Assembly: GCA_964517125.1 (NCBI GenBank)
Contig: CAZFBD010000014.1
Span: 1-64,000 of the forward strand
DNA: 64,000 bases
Reading direction: 5' to 3'
Origin: SHLQ01 sp964517125
GTDB lineage: Bacteria; Actinomycetota; Acidimicrobiia; Acidimicrobiales; SHLQ01
The notes under the pieces were generated by a model, which saw nothing but the letters and a program-made list of their open reading frames with translations, made no database searches and had not been told where the DNA came from. Shown here in pieces: positions 33,267 through 42,268 of the stretch (positions within the stretch are counted from its first letter, which is position 1; each line of letters starts with the position of its first letter). The position numbers and the translations under genes were made by a program.

Positions 33267-34465
33267 AGTTCACCGGCGTTGACACGTTCGTCGTCAAGAA
33301 CCCGCCTCCCGGATACGGCGGCAAGTTCTTCGTCTTCGTGAAGCTGACCACCGACACCGGAGCTGTCGGATGGGGCGAGGTCTACTCTCCTCCGTTCGAA
33401 CCGGCCACCGTCTCGGCCGTTGTTGCCGATCTGTTCGATCGTCACGTGAACGGCACCGACCCGTTCCGGATCGAAGAACGCAGTCGGCTGCTCTATTCGA
33501 TCGGCTTCACCCAGCGACCCGACGTGACCATCGCCGGCGTTCTCAGCGCGTTCGACATGGCGTCCTGGGACATCGTTGGCAAGGAGACCGGCCGCAACGT
33601 CACCGACCTCCTCGGGGGATTGGTGCGCGATCGGGTCCGCAGCTACACGTATCTGTACCCGGGCAACGACGACGACGGCGAAGAGGTCTACCTCGACCCG
33701 TCGCTGGCCGCCGACCGTGCGGTTGCGTACGTCGAAGCCGGGCACACCGCCATCAAGTTCGATCCTGCCGGTCCATACCGTGCGGTCGGGCCCCGCCAGC
33801 CGAGCCTCAACGAGCTGACCCGCTCCGAGGCGTTCGTACGCGAGATCCGTCGTGCCGTCGGCGACCGTGCCGATCTGCTGTTTGGTACCCACGGGCAGTT
33901 CACGCCTTCGGGCGCCATTCGGCTCGCGCAACGGCTCGAACCGTTCTCGCCGCTGTGGTTCGAGGAGCCGTGCCCGCCCGACATCCCCGAGGCCATGGCC
34001 GAGGTCGCTCGGCACACGTCCATCCCGATCGCCACCGGTGAACGTCTGACCGGGGTGACAGAGTTCGCCCGACTGCTGACCCTTGGCGCGGCCTCCATTC
34101 TGCAACCCAATCTTTCCCGGGCTGGTGGCATCACTGCAGGCAAGAAGATCGCAGCACTCGCCGAGAGCTTCGGCGCGCAGATTGCGCCTCACCTGTACTG
34201 CGGGCCGATCACCGGCGCAGCGAACCTCGCGGTGGCCAGCACGATTCCCAACTTCCTGGTGCTCGAGGGCATTCAGGAGTGGGGTGGTTTCCACGCCGAG
34301 ATCCTGACCCGACCCGTGGTCTGGGAAGCCGGACACGTCGTGCCGTTCACCGAGCCCGGACTCGGGACCGAGGTCGACGAAGCCGTGGCGCGGGCGAACC
34401 CGTGGCTGGGCGGCGACGGGCTGCACCTGGCCATGACCACCGACACCGAGGACTGGCCTGGCTGA
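33263..34465 (+). CDS. Enolase-superfamily dehydratase (mandelate racemase / sugar-acid type)
   Basis: This 400-residue protein has an N-terminal capping domain (GWGEVYSPPF; DMASWDIVGKETGRNVTDLLGG) and a barrel with AIKFDPAGP (Lys end of strand 2), metal ligands in LWFEEPCPPD and IATGERLTG, PNLSRAGGITAGKKIAALAE and a His in APHLYCGPITGAAN. This pattern fits sugar-acid dehydratases of the galactonate group better than muconate enzymes. The substrate is not determined. It overlaps the dehydrogenase upstream and lies 13 bases before the AEC transporter. Confidence 0.84.
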   Translation: MKFTGVDTFVVKNPPPGYGGKFFVFVKLTTDTGAVGWGEVYSPPFEPATVSAVVADLFDRHVNGTDPFRIEERSRLLYSIGFTQRPDVTIAGVLSAFDMASWDIVGKETGRNVTDLLGGLVRDRVRSYTYLYPGNDDDGEEVYLDPSLAADRAVAYVEAGHTAIKFDPAGPYRAVGPRQPSLNELTRSEAFVREIRRAVGDRADLLFGTHGQFTPSGAIRLAQRLEPFSPLWFEEPCPPDIPEAMAEVARHTSIPIATGERLTGVTEFARLLTLGAASILQPNLSRAGGITAGKKIAALAESFGAQIAPHLYCGPITGAANLAVASTIPNFLVLEGIQEWGGFHAEILTRPVVWEAGHVVPFTEPGLGTEVDEAVARANPWLGGDGLHLAMTTDTEDWPG

Positions 34466-34478
34466 GGTGCCCTGACCC

Positions 34479-35384
34479 ATGTCCGTCGTGCAACTGCTCA
34501 TCGATGTCATGGGACCCGTCGTGGCCATCGTCGCCGTCGGCTGGTTCGCCGGCGCTCGAATGCCCTTTGAGATCGCCACGTTGTCGCGCCTGGCCTTCTG
34601 GGTCCTGGGGCCGGCGTTCGTCTTCGATGCCTTCATCACGGCGGAGTTGTCCCGCGACACGATCGTGCGACTTGTCGTGGCGGCGTGGCTCGGCATGGCT
34701 GCCGCTGCCGCCGTTGGTTTCGCAGCTGCGCGGGCGGCTGGGCTCCAGGGAGTTCGCCGTGACGCAATTCTGATGACGAGCGCCTATGGCAACGTGGGCA
34801 ACGCCGGACTGGCGATCAGCGTCTTTGCATTTGGTGAAGCAGCTGCGCCCATCGCTGCCGTCCTCATGATCACGATCAACTCGACCGGGATGGCGGTGGC
34901 GATCGCCCTCGCCTCGGCGCGCTCCGATGGGCTTGCGCCTGCCGTCAAACGTTCGCTTGCCGCTCCCATGACGGTGGCGGCACTGGCGGCGCTTCTCATC
35001 AACGTCTTCGACATCGGCGTCCCGCTCTTGATTGGGCGGTCGACGGCCCTGGTGGGTGGAGCGCTCATTCCCGTGATGCTGCTGACGCTGGGCATGCAGC
35101 TCGCCCAGAACGGCATCCCTCGCCCCGAGATCGACGCTGGTGTCGTGGGATTGTCGAAGTTGGTCGTTGCTCCGCTGGTGGCGGGTCTGGCCGGAGCAGC
35201 CTTCGGCCTGACTGGGGACGCATGGGGGATTCTGGTGCTGCAGTCCGCGATGCCACCAGCAGTCTTCTGCGTCGTTGTGGCGCTGGAGTACGACATGGAG
35301 CCAGACCGAGTGATCCGCACGGTCGTTGGTTCCACACTCCTGGCGCTCGCAACGCTGCCAATCGCCCTGCTCGTCGTGACCTGA
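34479..35384 (+). CDS. AEC-family permease
   Basis: This 301-residue integral membrane protein is of the auxin efflux carrier family, with about ten helices. The conserved GNVGNAGLAISVFAFGE lies in the middle and a LQSAMPPAVFCVVVALEY block near the end. Bacterial AEC proteins often move carboxylates such as malate. The context suggests uptake or export of the sugar acid handled by the two preceding enzymes (inference). Confidence 0.85.
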   Translation: MSVVQLLIDVMGPVVAIVAVGWFAGARMPFEIATLSRLAFWVLGPAFVFDAFITAELSRDTIVRLVVAAWLGMAAAAAVGFAAARAAGLQGVRRDAILMTSAYGNVGNAGLAISVFAFGEAAAPIAAVLMITINSTGMAVAIALASARSDGLAPAVKRSLAAPMTVAALAALLINVFDIGVPLLIGRSTALVGGALIPVMLLTLGMQLAQNGIPRPEIDAGVVGLSKLVVAPLVAGLAGAAFGLTGDAWGILVLQSAMPPAVFCVVVALEYDMEPDRVIRTVVGSTLLALATLPIALLVVT

Positions 35385-35401
35385 CACCACCAGACCACTC
35401 C

Positions 35402-35509
35402 ATGGTGCCTGGCTCCATTCGGCCGCAAGGTGCCAGGTACCTTGCGGTCGATTCGTTGAGAAATCAACAGATCGCTGTCGAAATGCCGGTCGAAGGTGCC
35501 AGGCACCAT
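35402..35509. repeat. Cluster 3: three GGTGCCWGG-type palindromes
   Basis: Three 17-bp near-palindromes: 35402 (ATGGTGCCTGGCTCCAT), 35427 (AAGGTGCCAGGTACCTT) and 35493 (AAGGTGCCAGGCACCAT). The first two are 25 bases apart, the same period as arrays 1 and 2, although the sequence differs. The third ends 13 bases before the epimerase start. Confidence 0.8.
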
Positions 35510-35522
35510 CTAGCTTTTGGCG

Positions 35523-36287
35523 ATGGAACTCACCTCGTCACGGGCCGCGGCAACCATTGACCTGCAGGGCGGGCGGCTTGCGTCGCTGGTCGTGGATGAC
35601 CTGGAGCTCCTCGTCACCGAGGGCGCCAAAGCCAGCCGATGGGGTTCCTTCCCGATGGTGCCGTGGGCGGGACGCCTTCCTTTCGGCCTGCTTCGGTTCG
35701 ATGGTGATGCGTACGAGTTCCCCATCACGTCGCCGCCGCATGCGAACCACGGAACCGCCATGCACCGGTTGTGGACGCAGACCGCCGACGACACGATCCA
35801 GACCGAACTGGCCGAACCCTGGCCCTTCGGCGGCACGGTCGTCCAGAAGTTCGAGCTGACCGACACGGCGTTCACGGTCACGATGACGATCACCGCCGCC
35901 GACCGCGCCATGCCCGCACAGATGGGCTGGCACCCCTGGTACCGGCGCCAGCTCGACCGTGGCGAACCCGTCGAGCTCACGTTCGCCGCCGGGCAGATCT
36001 ACGAAACCGATGAGGAACAGATCCCGACCGGCAACCTCAGCGAGGTACCTGAGGGGCCGTGGGACGAGACCTTCATCGACGTCACACAGACCCCAATCCT
36101 CACCTGGCCCGGCGCCCTCACGGTCGCACTGACCTCGAACTTCGATCACTGGGTGGTCTTCACCCGGCCGGACCACGCTTACGCCATCGAGCCCCAGTCG
36201 GGAGCGCCCAACGACATCAATCGGGCGCCACACGTGCTGCATCCCGGCGAGTCGCTCAGCGGGTGGATGGCCCTCGCCTGGGGTTGA
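35523..36287 (+). CDS. Aldose 1-epimerase-like protein
   Basis: This 254-residue mutarotase-fold protein has GGRLASLVVDDLELLV, the substrate histidines in HANHGTAMHRLW and GWHPWYRR, and the catalytic Glu in YAIEPQSGAPND. It interconverts sugar anomers. The likely start is ATG 35523, with no clear ribosome site; the palindrome cluster lies immediately upstream. It may act on the sugar feeding the upstream operon. Its stop TGA directly abuts the convergent HDAC stop. Confidence 0.82.
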   Translation: MELTSSRAAATIDLQGGRLASLVVDDLELLVTEGAKASRWGSFPMVPWAGRLPFGLLRFDGDAYEFPITSPPHANHGTAMHRLWTQTADDTIQTELAEPWPFGGTVVQKFELTDTAFTVTMTITAADRAMPAQMGWHPWYRRQLDRGEPVELTFAAGQIYETDEEQIPTGNLSEVPEGPWDETFIDVTQTPILTWPGALTVALTSNFDHWVVFTRPDHAYAIEPQSGAPNDINRAPHVLHPGESLSGWMALAWG

Positions 36288-37289
36288 TCACTGCGAGCGG
36301 GCGGCAACCAGCTGGTCGACCACGTCGGCCCCTGGGCCGCCCGACGTTGCGCTCTCGGGACGGATCGACTCTCCGGCCAGCGCACCAACACATGCCGTCG
36401 TCGACGCAGCGAGTGCGTCGAGGTCGTAGCCGCCTTCGAGGAACGCAATCGTGCGACCCGTCGGCACCATCGACCGGAGCCGAAGGGTGAGGTCAGCATG
36501 GTCTCCCGAGGTGAGACCCAGGTCCGTGAGCGGGTCGGCGCGGTGGGCGTCGAACCCGGCCGAGATCAACAACCAGTCGGGTGCGAACTCCTCGATTGCC
36601 GGTTCGATCACCCGGTCGAAGGCCTGCAGATAGACATCGCCGGTGGTCCCCGAGGGCAGCGGGACGTTGATCGTGTGTCCGGCTCCTGGGCCGACTCCGG
36701 TCTCGTCCAGGGCTCCGCTGCCCGGGTACTGCGGGTACTCGTGCAACGAAACGAACAGCACGTCGTTGCGGGCGTAGAAGATGTCCTGGGTCCCGTTGCC
36801 GTGATGGGCATCGAAGTCGACGATGGCCACGCGTTGGCCCCGCTGGGTGAGGGCATGTGCGGTCACTGCGATGTTGTTGAACAGGCAGAACCCCATGGAC
36901 CGATTTGCGGTCGCATGGTGGCCCGGCGGGCGGACGAGGCAGAACGCCGAGTCCACGTCGCCTCTCGACAGCAGGTCGATCGCCGAGAGCCCGGCGCCAG
37001 CCGCAAGACGTGCGGCGTCGAACGAGCCGCTGCTCATGTGGGTGTCGGGGTCCAGGCGGACGCCGTCGAGCCCGCCTTTGGCCTCGATCATCTCGACGAG
37101 GTCGTGGGCATGGACCCCGAACAGTGATTCCATCGGGGCCATTGTCGGGGCCGACCAGGCGATGGCTTCCGCCAGCCCGGCCTCCTGCAGACCAGCCAGT
37201 GCGGCCTCGTATCGGGCCGGCCGTTCCGGGTGTCCGGTTGGCGGCCGATGGTCGAGGACACGTTCGTCGGCGATGATCGCAATTCCCAC
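36288..37289 (-). CDS. Class II-type histone-deacetylase-family amidohydrolase
   Basis: This 333-residue protein has all HDAC-fold elements: HPERPARYEAAL, PPGHHATANRSMGFCLFNNIAV (catalytic His pair), DFDAHHGNGTQDIFY (zinc Asp and His), SAGFDAHRADPL (zinc Asp) and EGGYDLDAL. Bacterial members deacetylate small molecules such as acetylpolyamines. GTG 37289 (VGIAIIADERVLDHRPP) follows GGAG and is the homology start; the frame extends upstream as unconserved Arg-rich sequence. Confidence 0.88.
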   Translation of the reverse strand: MGIAIIADERVLDHRPPTGHPERPARYEAALAGLQEAGLAEAIAWSAPTMAPMESLFGVHAHDLVEMIEAKGGLDGVRLDPDTHMSSGSFDAARLAAGAGLSAIDLLSRGDVDSAFCLVRPPGHHATANRSMGFCLFNNIAVTAHALTQRGQRVAIVDFDAHHGNGTQDIFYARNDVLFVSLHEYPQYPGSGALDETGVGPGAGHTINVPLPSGTTGDVYLQAFDRVIEPAIEEFAPDWLLISAGFDAHRADPLTDLGLTSGDHADLTLRLRSMVPTGRTIAFLEGGYDLDALAASTTACVGALAGESIRPESATSGGPGADVVDQLVAARSQ

Positions 37290-37387
37290 TCGGGCTCCAT
37301 TTGGTTGGTCTCGGTGATGTTGCAGTCTTCCATCGGACGTCGCTGAACGCTCAACTCGCGCCTGTCGTCGGTCGATACCGGAAATAG

Positions 37388-37489
37388 TCGCACGCGGGCC
37401 TCGAGGCCGGGATGCAGGACTACCTGACCAAGCCGCTTCGGTCCGATGATCTGATCGAGGCGCTGCAGAAGGCGTCACGACGAGTCTGA
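37388..37489 (+). pseudogene. Orphan C-terminal tail of a response-regulator receiver domain
   Basis: The frame reads HAGLEAGMQDYLTKPLRSDD followed by LIEALQKASRRV and a stop. This is the end of a CheY-like receiver, with the conserved Lys-Pro of strand 5 and helix 5. An in-frame TAG at 37385 precedes it; the phosphoacceptor Asp and the first 85 or so residues are absent. There is no start codon. It is a remnant of a longer gene cut off near 37388. Confidence 0.7.
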
Positions 37490-37533
37490 GCGCCGGATCA
37501 GACCGGTCCCATGGCCTGTGCCATGATCGGATC

Positions 37534-38394
37534 ATGAAGCCGGGTATCGCGCACTTTCCCACCGACTACTCCATTGCCCCCAGCGAGCTGGGACCGGCGT
37601 TGGAGGAGCGTGGTTACGAGTCGATCTGGGTGGCCGAACACAGCCACATTCCGGTCAGTCGCAAGAGCGAATGGCCCGGGGGCGGCGACCTGCCCAAGAT
37701 GTACTACGACACGTACGACCCGTTCGTGTGGCTGACGATGTTGGCCGCCCATACCTCGACCCTGCGGGTCGGCACGGGCATCTGTCTGGTTGCACAACGC
37801 GACCCCATCCACACGGCCAAGGAAGTCGCCAGCCTCGATCGGCTGAGCGGCGGGCGGTTCCTGTTCGGCGTCGGCGCCGGGTGGAACGAAGACGAAATGA
37901 ACAACCACGGCACCGAACTGCATGGTCGCTTCAAGCTCATGCGCGAGCGGGTGGCGGCCATGAAGGAGATCTGGACCTCGACGGAAGCCGAATACCACGG
38001 CGATCGAGTCGACTTCGATCCACTGATGATGTGGCCGAAACCCCTCACGCAGCCACATCCGCCAATCCATGTCGGCGGCAGCTTTCCCGGCGGTGCACGA
38101 CGGGCGGTCGAGTGGGGCAACGGATGGATCCCAATCGGTGGCCGGGGTGGCGACGACCTTGCAGCGTCCATCCGACAGATGCGCGAAATGGCGACCGAAG
38201 CTGGTCGCGATCCTGACGAGATCGAAGTCAGCATCTACTACGCGCCGGCCGACGTCGACGCTCTGCAGGCACTCGCAGCAGCAGGCGTCGACCGCGTGGC
38301 GTTCAACCTGCCGTCGGTCGCCACTGCGGAAGCTCTCGAATCACTCGATGCATCAATGGAGGCGTTCACCTCCGCTGGTGTTGGGGAAGGATGA
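37534..38394 (+). CDS. LLM-class F420-dependent oxidoreductase (Rv2161c-like)
   Basis: This 286-residue luciferase-fold protein opens MKPGIAHFPTDYSIAPSELG. It has SIWVAEHSHIPVSR, RVGTGICLVAQRDPIHTAKEVASLDRLSGGRFLFGVGAGWNEDEM, and PPIHVGGSFPGGARRAVEWGNGW, typical of the TIGR03619 (Rv2161c) group that is thought to use F420. It is the first gene of a six-gene run whose members overlap or nearly touch. Its stop overlaps the SDR start. Confidence 0.88.
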   Translation: MKPGIAHFPTDYSIAPSELGPALEERGYESIWVAEHSHIPVSRKSEWPGGGDLPKMYYDTYDPFVWLTMLAAHTSTLRVGTGICLVAQRDPIHTAKEVASLDRLSGGRFLFGVGAGWNEDEMNNHGTELHGRFKLMRERVAAMKEIWTSTEAEYHGDRVDFDPLMMWPKPLTQPHPPIHVGGSFPGGARRAVEWGNGWIPIGGRGGDDLAASIRQMREMATEAGRDPDEIEVSIYYAPADVDALQALAAAGVDRVAFNLPSVATAEALESLDASMEAFTSAGVGEG

Positions 38395-39197
38395 ACATGA
38401 CCAACCGAATTCAGGATCTCTTTGGACTTGCCGGAAAGACCGCCGTCGTCACCGGAGGGTCCCGGGGAATTGGCGAGATGATTGCCGAGGGGTTCGTCGA
38501 TGCCGGCGCGTCGGTCATCCTGACCGCCCGCAAGGCCGAAGAGCTCCAGGCAACGGCGGAGCGTCTCAACGACAAGGCCGCCGATGGCGTGACCGTGACT
38601 GCGGTACCCGGCGATCTGTCCACCGTGGACGGAGTGCGGGCATTCGCGGCCGTGGTCACCGAGCACTTCCCGTCGCTCGACATTCTGGTGAACAACGCTG
38701 GCGCATCGTGGGGTGCCCCGCTCGACGACTATCCCGAAGACGGCTGGAACAAGCTCATGGACGTGAACGTGCGTGGCGTGTTCTTCCTGACGCAGGAGCT
38801 GTTGCCGAACCTCCGAGCCGCTGCCACGGCAGACGCTCCGGGGCGCGTCATCAACATCGGGTCAGTGGACGGACTTCGCGTTCCGTCGCTTGAGACCTTC
38901 GCCTACTCCACGTCGAAGGCCGCCGTGCACCAGCTCACCCGTCACCTGGCCTCGCGCCTGGCTCCGGAGCACATTTTGGTCAACGCCATTGCCCCCGGAC
39001 CGTTCGAGTCCAAGATGATGGCCTTCGCGCTGCAGGACGAAAGGATGCGGGCAGCTGTTGCCGCCGACGTTCCGTTGGGACGCATCGGCGTGCCCGACGA
39101 CATGGCGGGCGCCACCATCTTCCTTTCGAGCCGTGCGGGTTCGTACCTGACCGGTGCAGTCATTCCGGTCGGCGGCGGTGTGTGGTCCGCCCAGTGA
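38391..39197 (+). CDS. Short-chain dehydrogenase/reductase
   Basis: This 268-residue classical SDR has cofactor motif TGGSRGIG, an NNAGA motif, catalytic Ser in NIGSVDGLRV, Tyr and Lys in YSTSKAAVH, and PGPF. The Arg after the Gly motif (LTARKAEEL) favours NADP. It resembles 3-ketoacyl-ACP reductase-like and gluconate-type SDRs; the substrate is unknown. It overlaps both neighbours by four bases (ATGA, GTGA). Confidence 0.87.
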   Translation: MNMTNRIQDLFGLAGKTAVVTGGSRGIGEMIAEGFVDAGASVILTARKAEELQATAERLNDKAADGVTVTAVPGDLSTVDGVRAFAAVVTEHFPSLDILVNNAGASWGAPLDDYPEDGWNKLMDVNVRGVFFLTQELLPNLRAAATADAPGRVINIGSVDGLRVPSLETFAYSTSKAAVHQLTRHLASRLAPEHILVNAIAPGPFESKMMAFALQDERMRAAVAADVPLGRIGVPDDMAGATIFLSSRAGSYLTGAVIPVGGGVWSAQ

Positions 39198-40087
39198 GTA
39201 TTGCCATTCCTCTGGAATCCGAATCTGTTCGGTGCGCAGACTTCGCTGCAGCGAACCAGATCGATCCGGGAGGAACTGGCCTGGCCCCCGACGTCATTGT
39301 TCTGGTCGAGGTCCCCGAGCCATGGCCGAAGCCAGCCGGCAAGCACCCGGACATGGTCGATCTCGTGACGGCATCGTTGCATCACCACGAACAGGTTCGC
39401 CTTCTTGCGGCGGTGCCCGCCGACGCCCAGGCTCCGCGAGTGATTGCGTTTCGGCCCGCAGCGGTCGGCATGCATCGAAGCGAGCGCCTCCTGGGGGAGG
39501 ACCCCGTCGCTGACCTTCATGCGGTGCTCGCTGGCGAGTCGGCCACCGAAGTCCGGCATGGCGACCCCCAAACACTGCTCGTGTGCACGCAGGGATCCCA
39601 CGATGTGTGTTGTGGTGAGGCGGGCAACTCGTTCGCCGATGCCGTCGAGCAGGATCATCCGAACCTCGAGGTGGTTCGTGTCAGCCACACGGGCGGGCAC
39701 CGGTTTGCACCAACCGCCATGTCCCTTCCCGATGGCCGCATGTGGGCGTTCCTCGATGCCGAAACGGTCTCCGGTGTTCTGGACCGTTCGCTGCCATCGC
39801 AACAGGCCGCATCCATGTGCCGCGGCTGGTGGGGCGCCCCGACCGGTCCGGCCCAGGTGGCGGAACGAGCGGTCTTCGCCGAGATGGGCTGGAACCTCGA
39901 TGACCGTGCGCGCACCGTTGTCGTTCAGGAGGCCGAAGGCACACATCGAGTCACTGTGACCGTCGAAGGCGGGTCGGTGTTCGAGGTCGACGTGGCTGTG
40001 GGCCGCGAAGTGCCAACCATTGCCTGCGAGGCGCCAGGCGGCCAGCCGGTGAAGCCCGGGCGCGAGTGGCAGGCGCAACTCCGCTGA
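39194..40087 (+). CDS. Sucrase/ferredoxin-like protein
   Basis: This 297-residue protein is of the Suc_Fer-like family (PF06999) with a thioredoxin-like ferredoxin fold. The signature is CTQGSHDVCCGEAGNSF followed by HTGGHRFAPTAMSLPDGRMW, supplying Cys and His residues that could hold a [2Fe-2S] cluster. The true role in bacteria is unknown. GTG 39194 overlaps the SDR stop; GTG 39182 is an alternative start. Confidence 0.72.
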   Translation: MSIAIPLESESVRCADFAAANQIDPGGTGLAPDVIVLVEVPEPWPKPAGKHPDMVDLVTASLHHHEQVRLLAAVPADAQAPRVIAFRPAAVGMHRSERLLGEDPVADLHAVLAGESATEVRHGDPQTLLVCTQGSHDVCCGEAGNSFADAVEQDHPNLEVVRVSHTGGHRFAPTAMSLPDGRMWAFLDAETVSGVLDRSLPSQQAASMCRGWWGAPTGPAQVAERAVFAEMGWNLDDRARTVVVQEAEGTHRVTVTVEGGSVFEVDVAVGREVPTIACEAPGGQPVKPGREWQAQLR

Positions 40088-40125
40088 AACCCACCCTTCC
40101 AGCCATGACCTTCTAGGGTTGCCCG

Positions 40126-41049
40126 ATGGACCGCACGAGCATCGCCGTCGAGCCTGCATCCCGCCCGGAAATGCAGGAAGCCCTCGCCCAAGCCGTCCGT
40201 GATGCCGGTGGCCGGGTGGTCCCGGTCGACCAGGCCTCGGCGCTCGTCTGGGCCGATCCGAATGCCGCCGCGGCCTTTCCCGGCATGGTCGCCGCCGCGC
40301 CGGCCCTCGAATGGGTGCAACTGCCGTACGCCGGCATCGAGAAGTTCGCCGGCAGCCTGGATCCGTCGCTTATCTGGACGTGTGGCAAGGGTGTCTACGC
40401 CGACCCTGTGGCTGAGCACGTGATCACCCTCACACTCGCCGGATTCCGTCACCTTCACACCTCCATCCCGGCCACCCGCTGGCCGGCGCAGGAGGGCCGT
40501 AACCTTCTCGGCGCCAACGTCACCATTCTCGGTGCTGGCGGAATCACGGACTCGCTCCTGCGGCTCCTCCAGCCGTGGGACACCACGGTCACCGTCGTTC
40601 GGCGAACCGAGACCGCCCACCCCGGTGCTCACCGCACGGTGGCCATCGACGACGTCCACGGCGCCATTGCCAACGCCGACGTCGTCGTGCTCGCGTTGGC
40701 TCTCACCGAGGAAACCCGCGGCATCGTCGACACGGCCTTTCTCGGAGCGATGCGGGACGACGCATGGCTCATCAACGTCGCCCGGGGCGGGCACGTCGTC
40801 ACCGATGATCTTGCTGCTGCACTGCAGAACGGGGTGATTGCCGGTGCCGGCCTCGATGTCACCGATCCGGAACCCCTTCCCGATGGGCACGTGCTGTGGG
40901 ATCTTCCCAACTGCATGATCACCCCACATGTCGGGAATACGCCCGAGATGGGCCTGCCGTTGCTGGCCAACCGAGTACGAACCAATGTGAGCCGCTGGCT
41001 CGCCAGAGAGGAACTTGTGGGACTTGTCGACGTTGAAGCCGGCTACTGA
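40126..41049 (+). CDS. D-2-hydroxyacid dehydrogenase family protein
   Basis: This 307-residue NAD(P)-dependent dehydrogenase has catalytic residues as expected: Arg in NVARGGHVVTDD, acidic in DPEPLPDGHVLW, and His in ITPHVGNTPEM. The Rossmann motif is LGAGGITDSLLRLL, a variant of GxGxxG. Hydroxypyruvate, glyoxylate or another 2-ketoacid could be the substrate. Its stop overlaps the glycosyltransferase start (TGATG). Confidence 0.85.
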   Translation: MDRTSIAVEPASRPEMQEALAQAVRDAGGRVVPVDQASALVWADPNAAAAFPGMVAAAPALEWVQLPYAGIEKFAGSLDPSLIWTCGKGVYADPVAEHVITLTLAGFRHLHTSIPATRWPAQEGRNLLGANVTILGAGGITDSLLRLLQPWDTTVTVVRRTETAHPGAHRTVAIDDVHGAIANADVVVLALALTEETRGIVDTAFLGAMRDDAWLINVARGGHVVTDDLAAALQNGVIAGAGLDVTDPEPLPDGHVLWDLPNCMITPHVGNTPEMGLPLLANRVRTNVSRWLAREELVGLVDVEAGY

Positions 41050-42260
41050 TGGGTGACTTTCACCAGAGCGGTCCCATCGCCACCCTGCATCGCTTGTCGG
41101 CACGGCCGGTTGAGAGCCTCGAGGCCGACCTTGTCGAATGGTCGAAGGAACGTCCCATGGCGCTGGTCATCCCGGCGCTCTACTCCGAGCTCGAAGGGGA
41201 TGCGCTCGACAACATCGTCGAGGAGCTCTCGGCCGTTCCGTACCTGTCCGAGATCATCATCGGAATCGATCGGGCCGACGCCGAACAGTTCGAGCATGCA
41301 AAGCAGTTCTTCTCCCGGTTGCCGCAGCGGCACCGGCTGTTGTGGAACGACGGCCCACAACTCCGGCAGATCGACGCCGAACTCGAACAACTTGGCATCG
41401 CTCCCGACCAGCCGGGCAAAGGTCGCAACGTCTGGTACTGCCTGGGCTACTACCTGGCGTCGCGTCGGGCGAGCGCCGTGGCGCTTCATGACGCCGACAT
41501 CATCACCTACGACCGCTCCATGCTCGCCCGGTTGTTGTACCCGGTCACGCACCCCACGTTCGGCTATGCGTTCGCCAAGGGGTACTACTTCCGCTCCGAT
41601 GGCGAGAAGCTGAACGGTCGTGTCAGCCGGCTCCTTGTGGCGCCGCTCCTGCATGCGCTGCGGGTGACGCTGGATCATTCCGACGACTACCTCGAGTTCC
41701 TGCAGAGCTTCCGGTATCCGCTGGCGGGCGAATTCGCCATGCATCAGAACGTGGTACGGAATCTGAGAATCCCAAGCGACTGGGGTCTTGAGATCGGGGT
41801 CATGTCCGAGCTCTACCGTCGCTACACGCCGCAACGAATCTGCCAGGTCGACATCGCCGGAGCCTACGACCACAAACACCAGATCGTGTCGCCGGAAGAT
41901 GCCGAGAACGGCCTGAACAAGATGTCCATCGACATTGCGAAGGCGCTGTTCCGCAAGGTCGCGATCGATGGCGAGATCCTGACACCCGAGACGTTCCGCA
42001 CGATCAAGGCGTCGTACTACCGGACTGCGCTCGATCATGTCGACCGATACCGCAACGACGCATGGATCAACGGGTTCGCCTTCGATCAGCACGCCGAAGA
42101 GCAGATGGTGGAGCTGTTTGCGCAGTCGGTCATGGAGGCCGGGGAGAAGTTCCTGAACAACTCCATGGAGACGCCATTCATCGCGAGTTGGGCCCGGGTG
42201 CAGAGTGCGATGCCCGACGTGCTCGATCGGATCGCCGGAGCGGTCGAGGCCGACAACTGA
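41049..42260 (+). CDS. GT81-like glycosyltransferase (glucosyl-3-phosphoglycerate synthase type)
   Basis: This 403-residue GT-A protein has the DxD motif in ALHDADIITYDRSMLARLL. Later AKGYYFRSDGEKLNGRVSRLLVAPLL, PLAGEFAMHQNV and WGLEIGVMSELYRR follow the mycobacterial GpgS pattern (GGRVTELVARPLL, SGEYA, YGVEIGLL). The likely reaction is NDP-glucose plus 3-phosphoglycerate to glucosyl-3-phosphoglycerate. The facing GH13_18 phosphorylase supports a glucosylglycerate pathway, but no phosphatase is seen. The donor and acceptor are inferred. Confidence 0.66.
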   Translation: MGDFHQSGPIATLHRLSARPVESLEADLVEWSKERPMALVIPALYSELEGDALDNIVEELSAVPYLSEIIIGIDRADAEQFEHAKQFFSRLPQRHRLLWNDGPQLRQIDAELEQLGIAPDQPGKGRNVWYCLGYYLASRRASAVALHDADIITYDRSMLARLLYPVTHPTFGYAFAKGYYFRSDGEKLNGRVSRLLVAPLLHALRVTLDHSDDYLEFLQSFRYPLAGEFAMHQNVVRNLRIPSDWGLEIGVMSELYRRYTPQRICQVDIAGAYDHKHQIVSPEDAENGLNKMSIDIAKALFRKVAIDGEILTPETFRTIKASYYRTALDHVDRYRNDAWINGFAFDQHAEEQMVELFAQSVMEAGEKFLNNSMETPFIASWARVQSAMPDVLDRIAGAVEADN

Positions 42261-42268
42261 GGAGTCAC

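Noticed and set aside
36285..36290. Back-to-back stop codons TGATCA as a special site
   Set aside because: It is a natural result of two convergent genes with zero spacing and a 6-base palindrome occurs by chance often.
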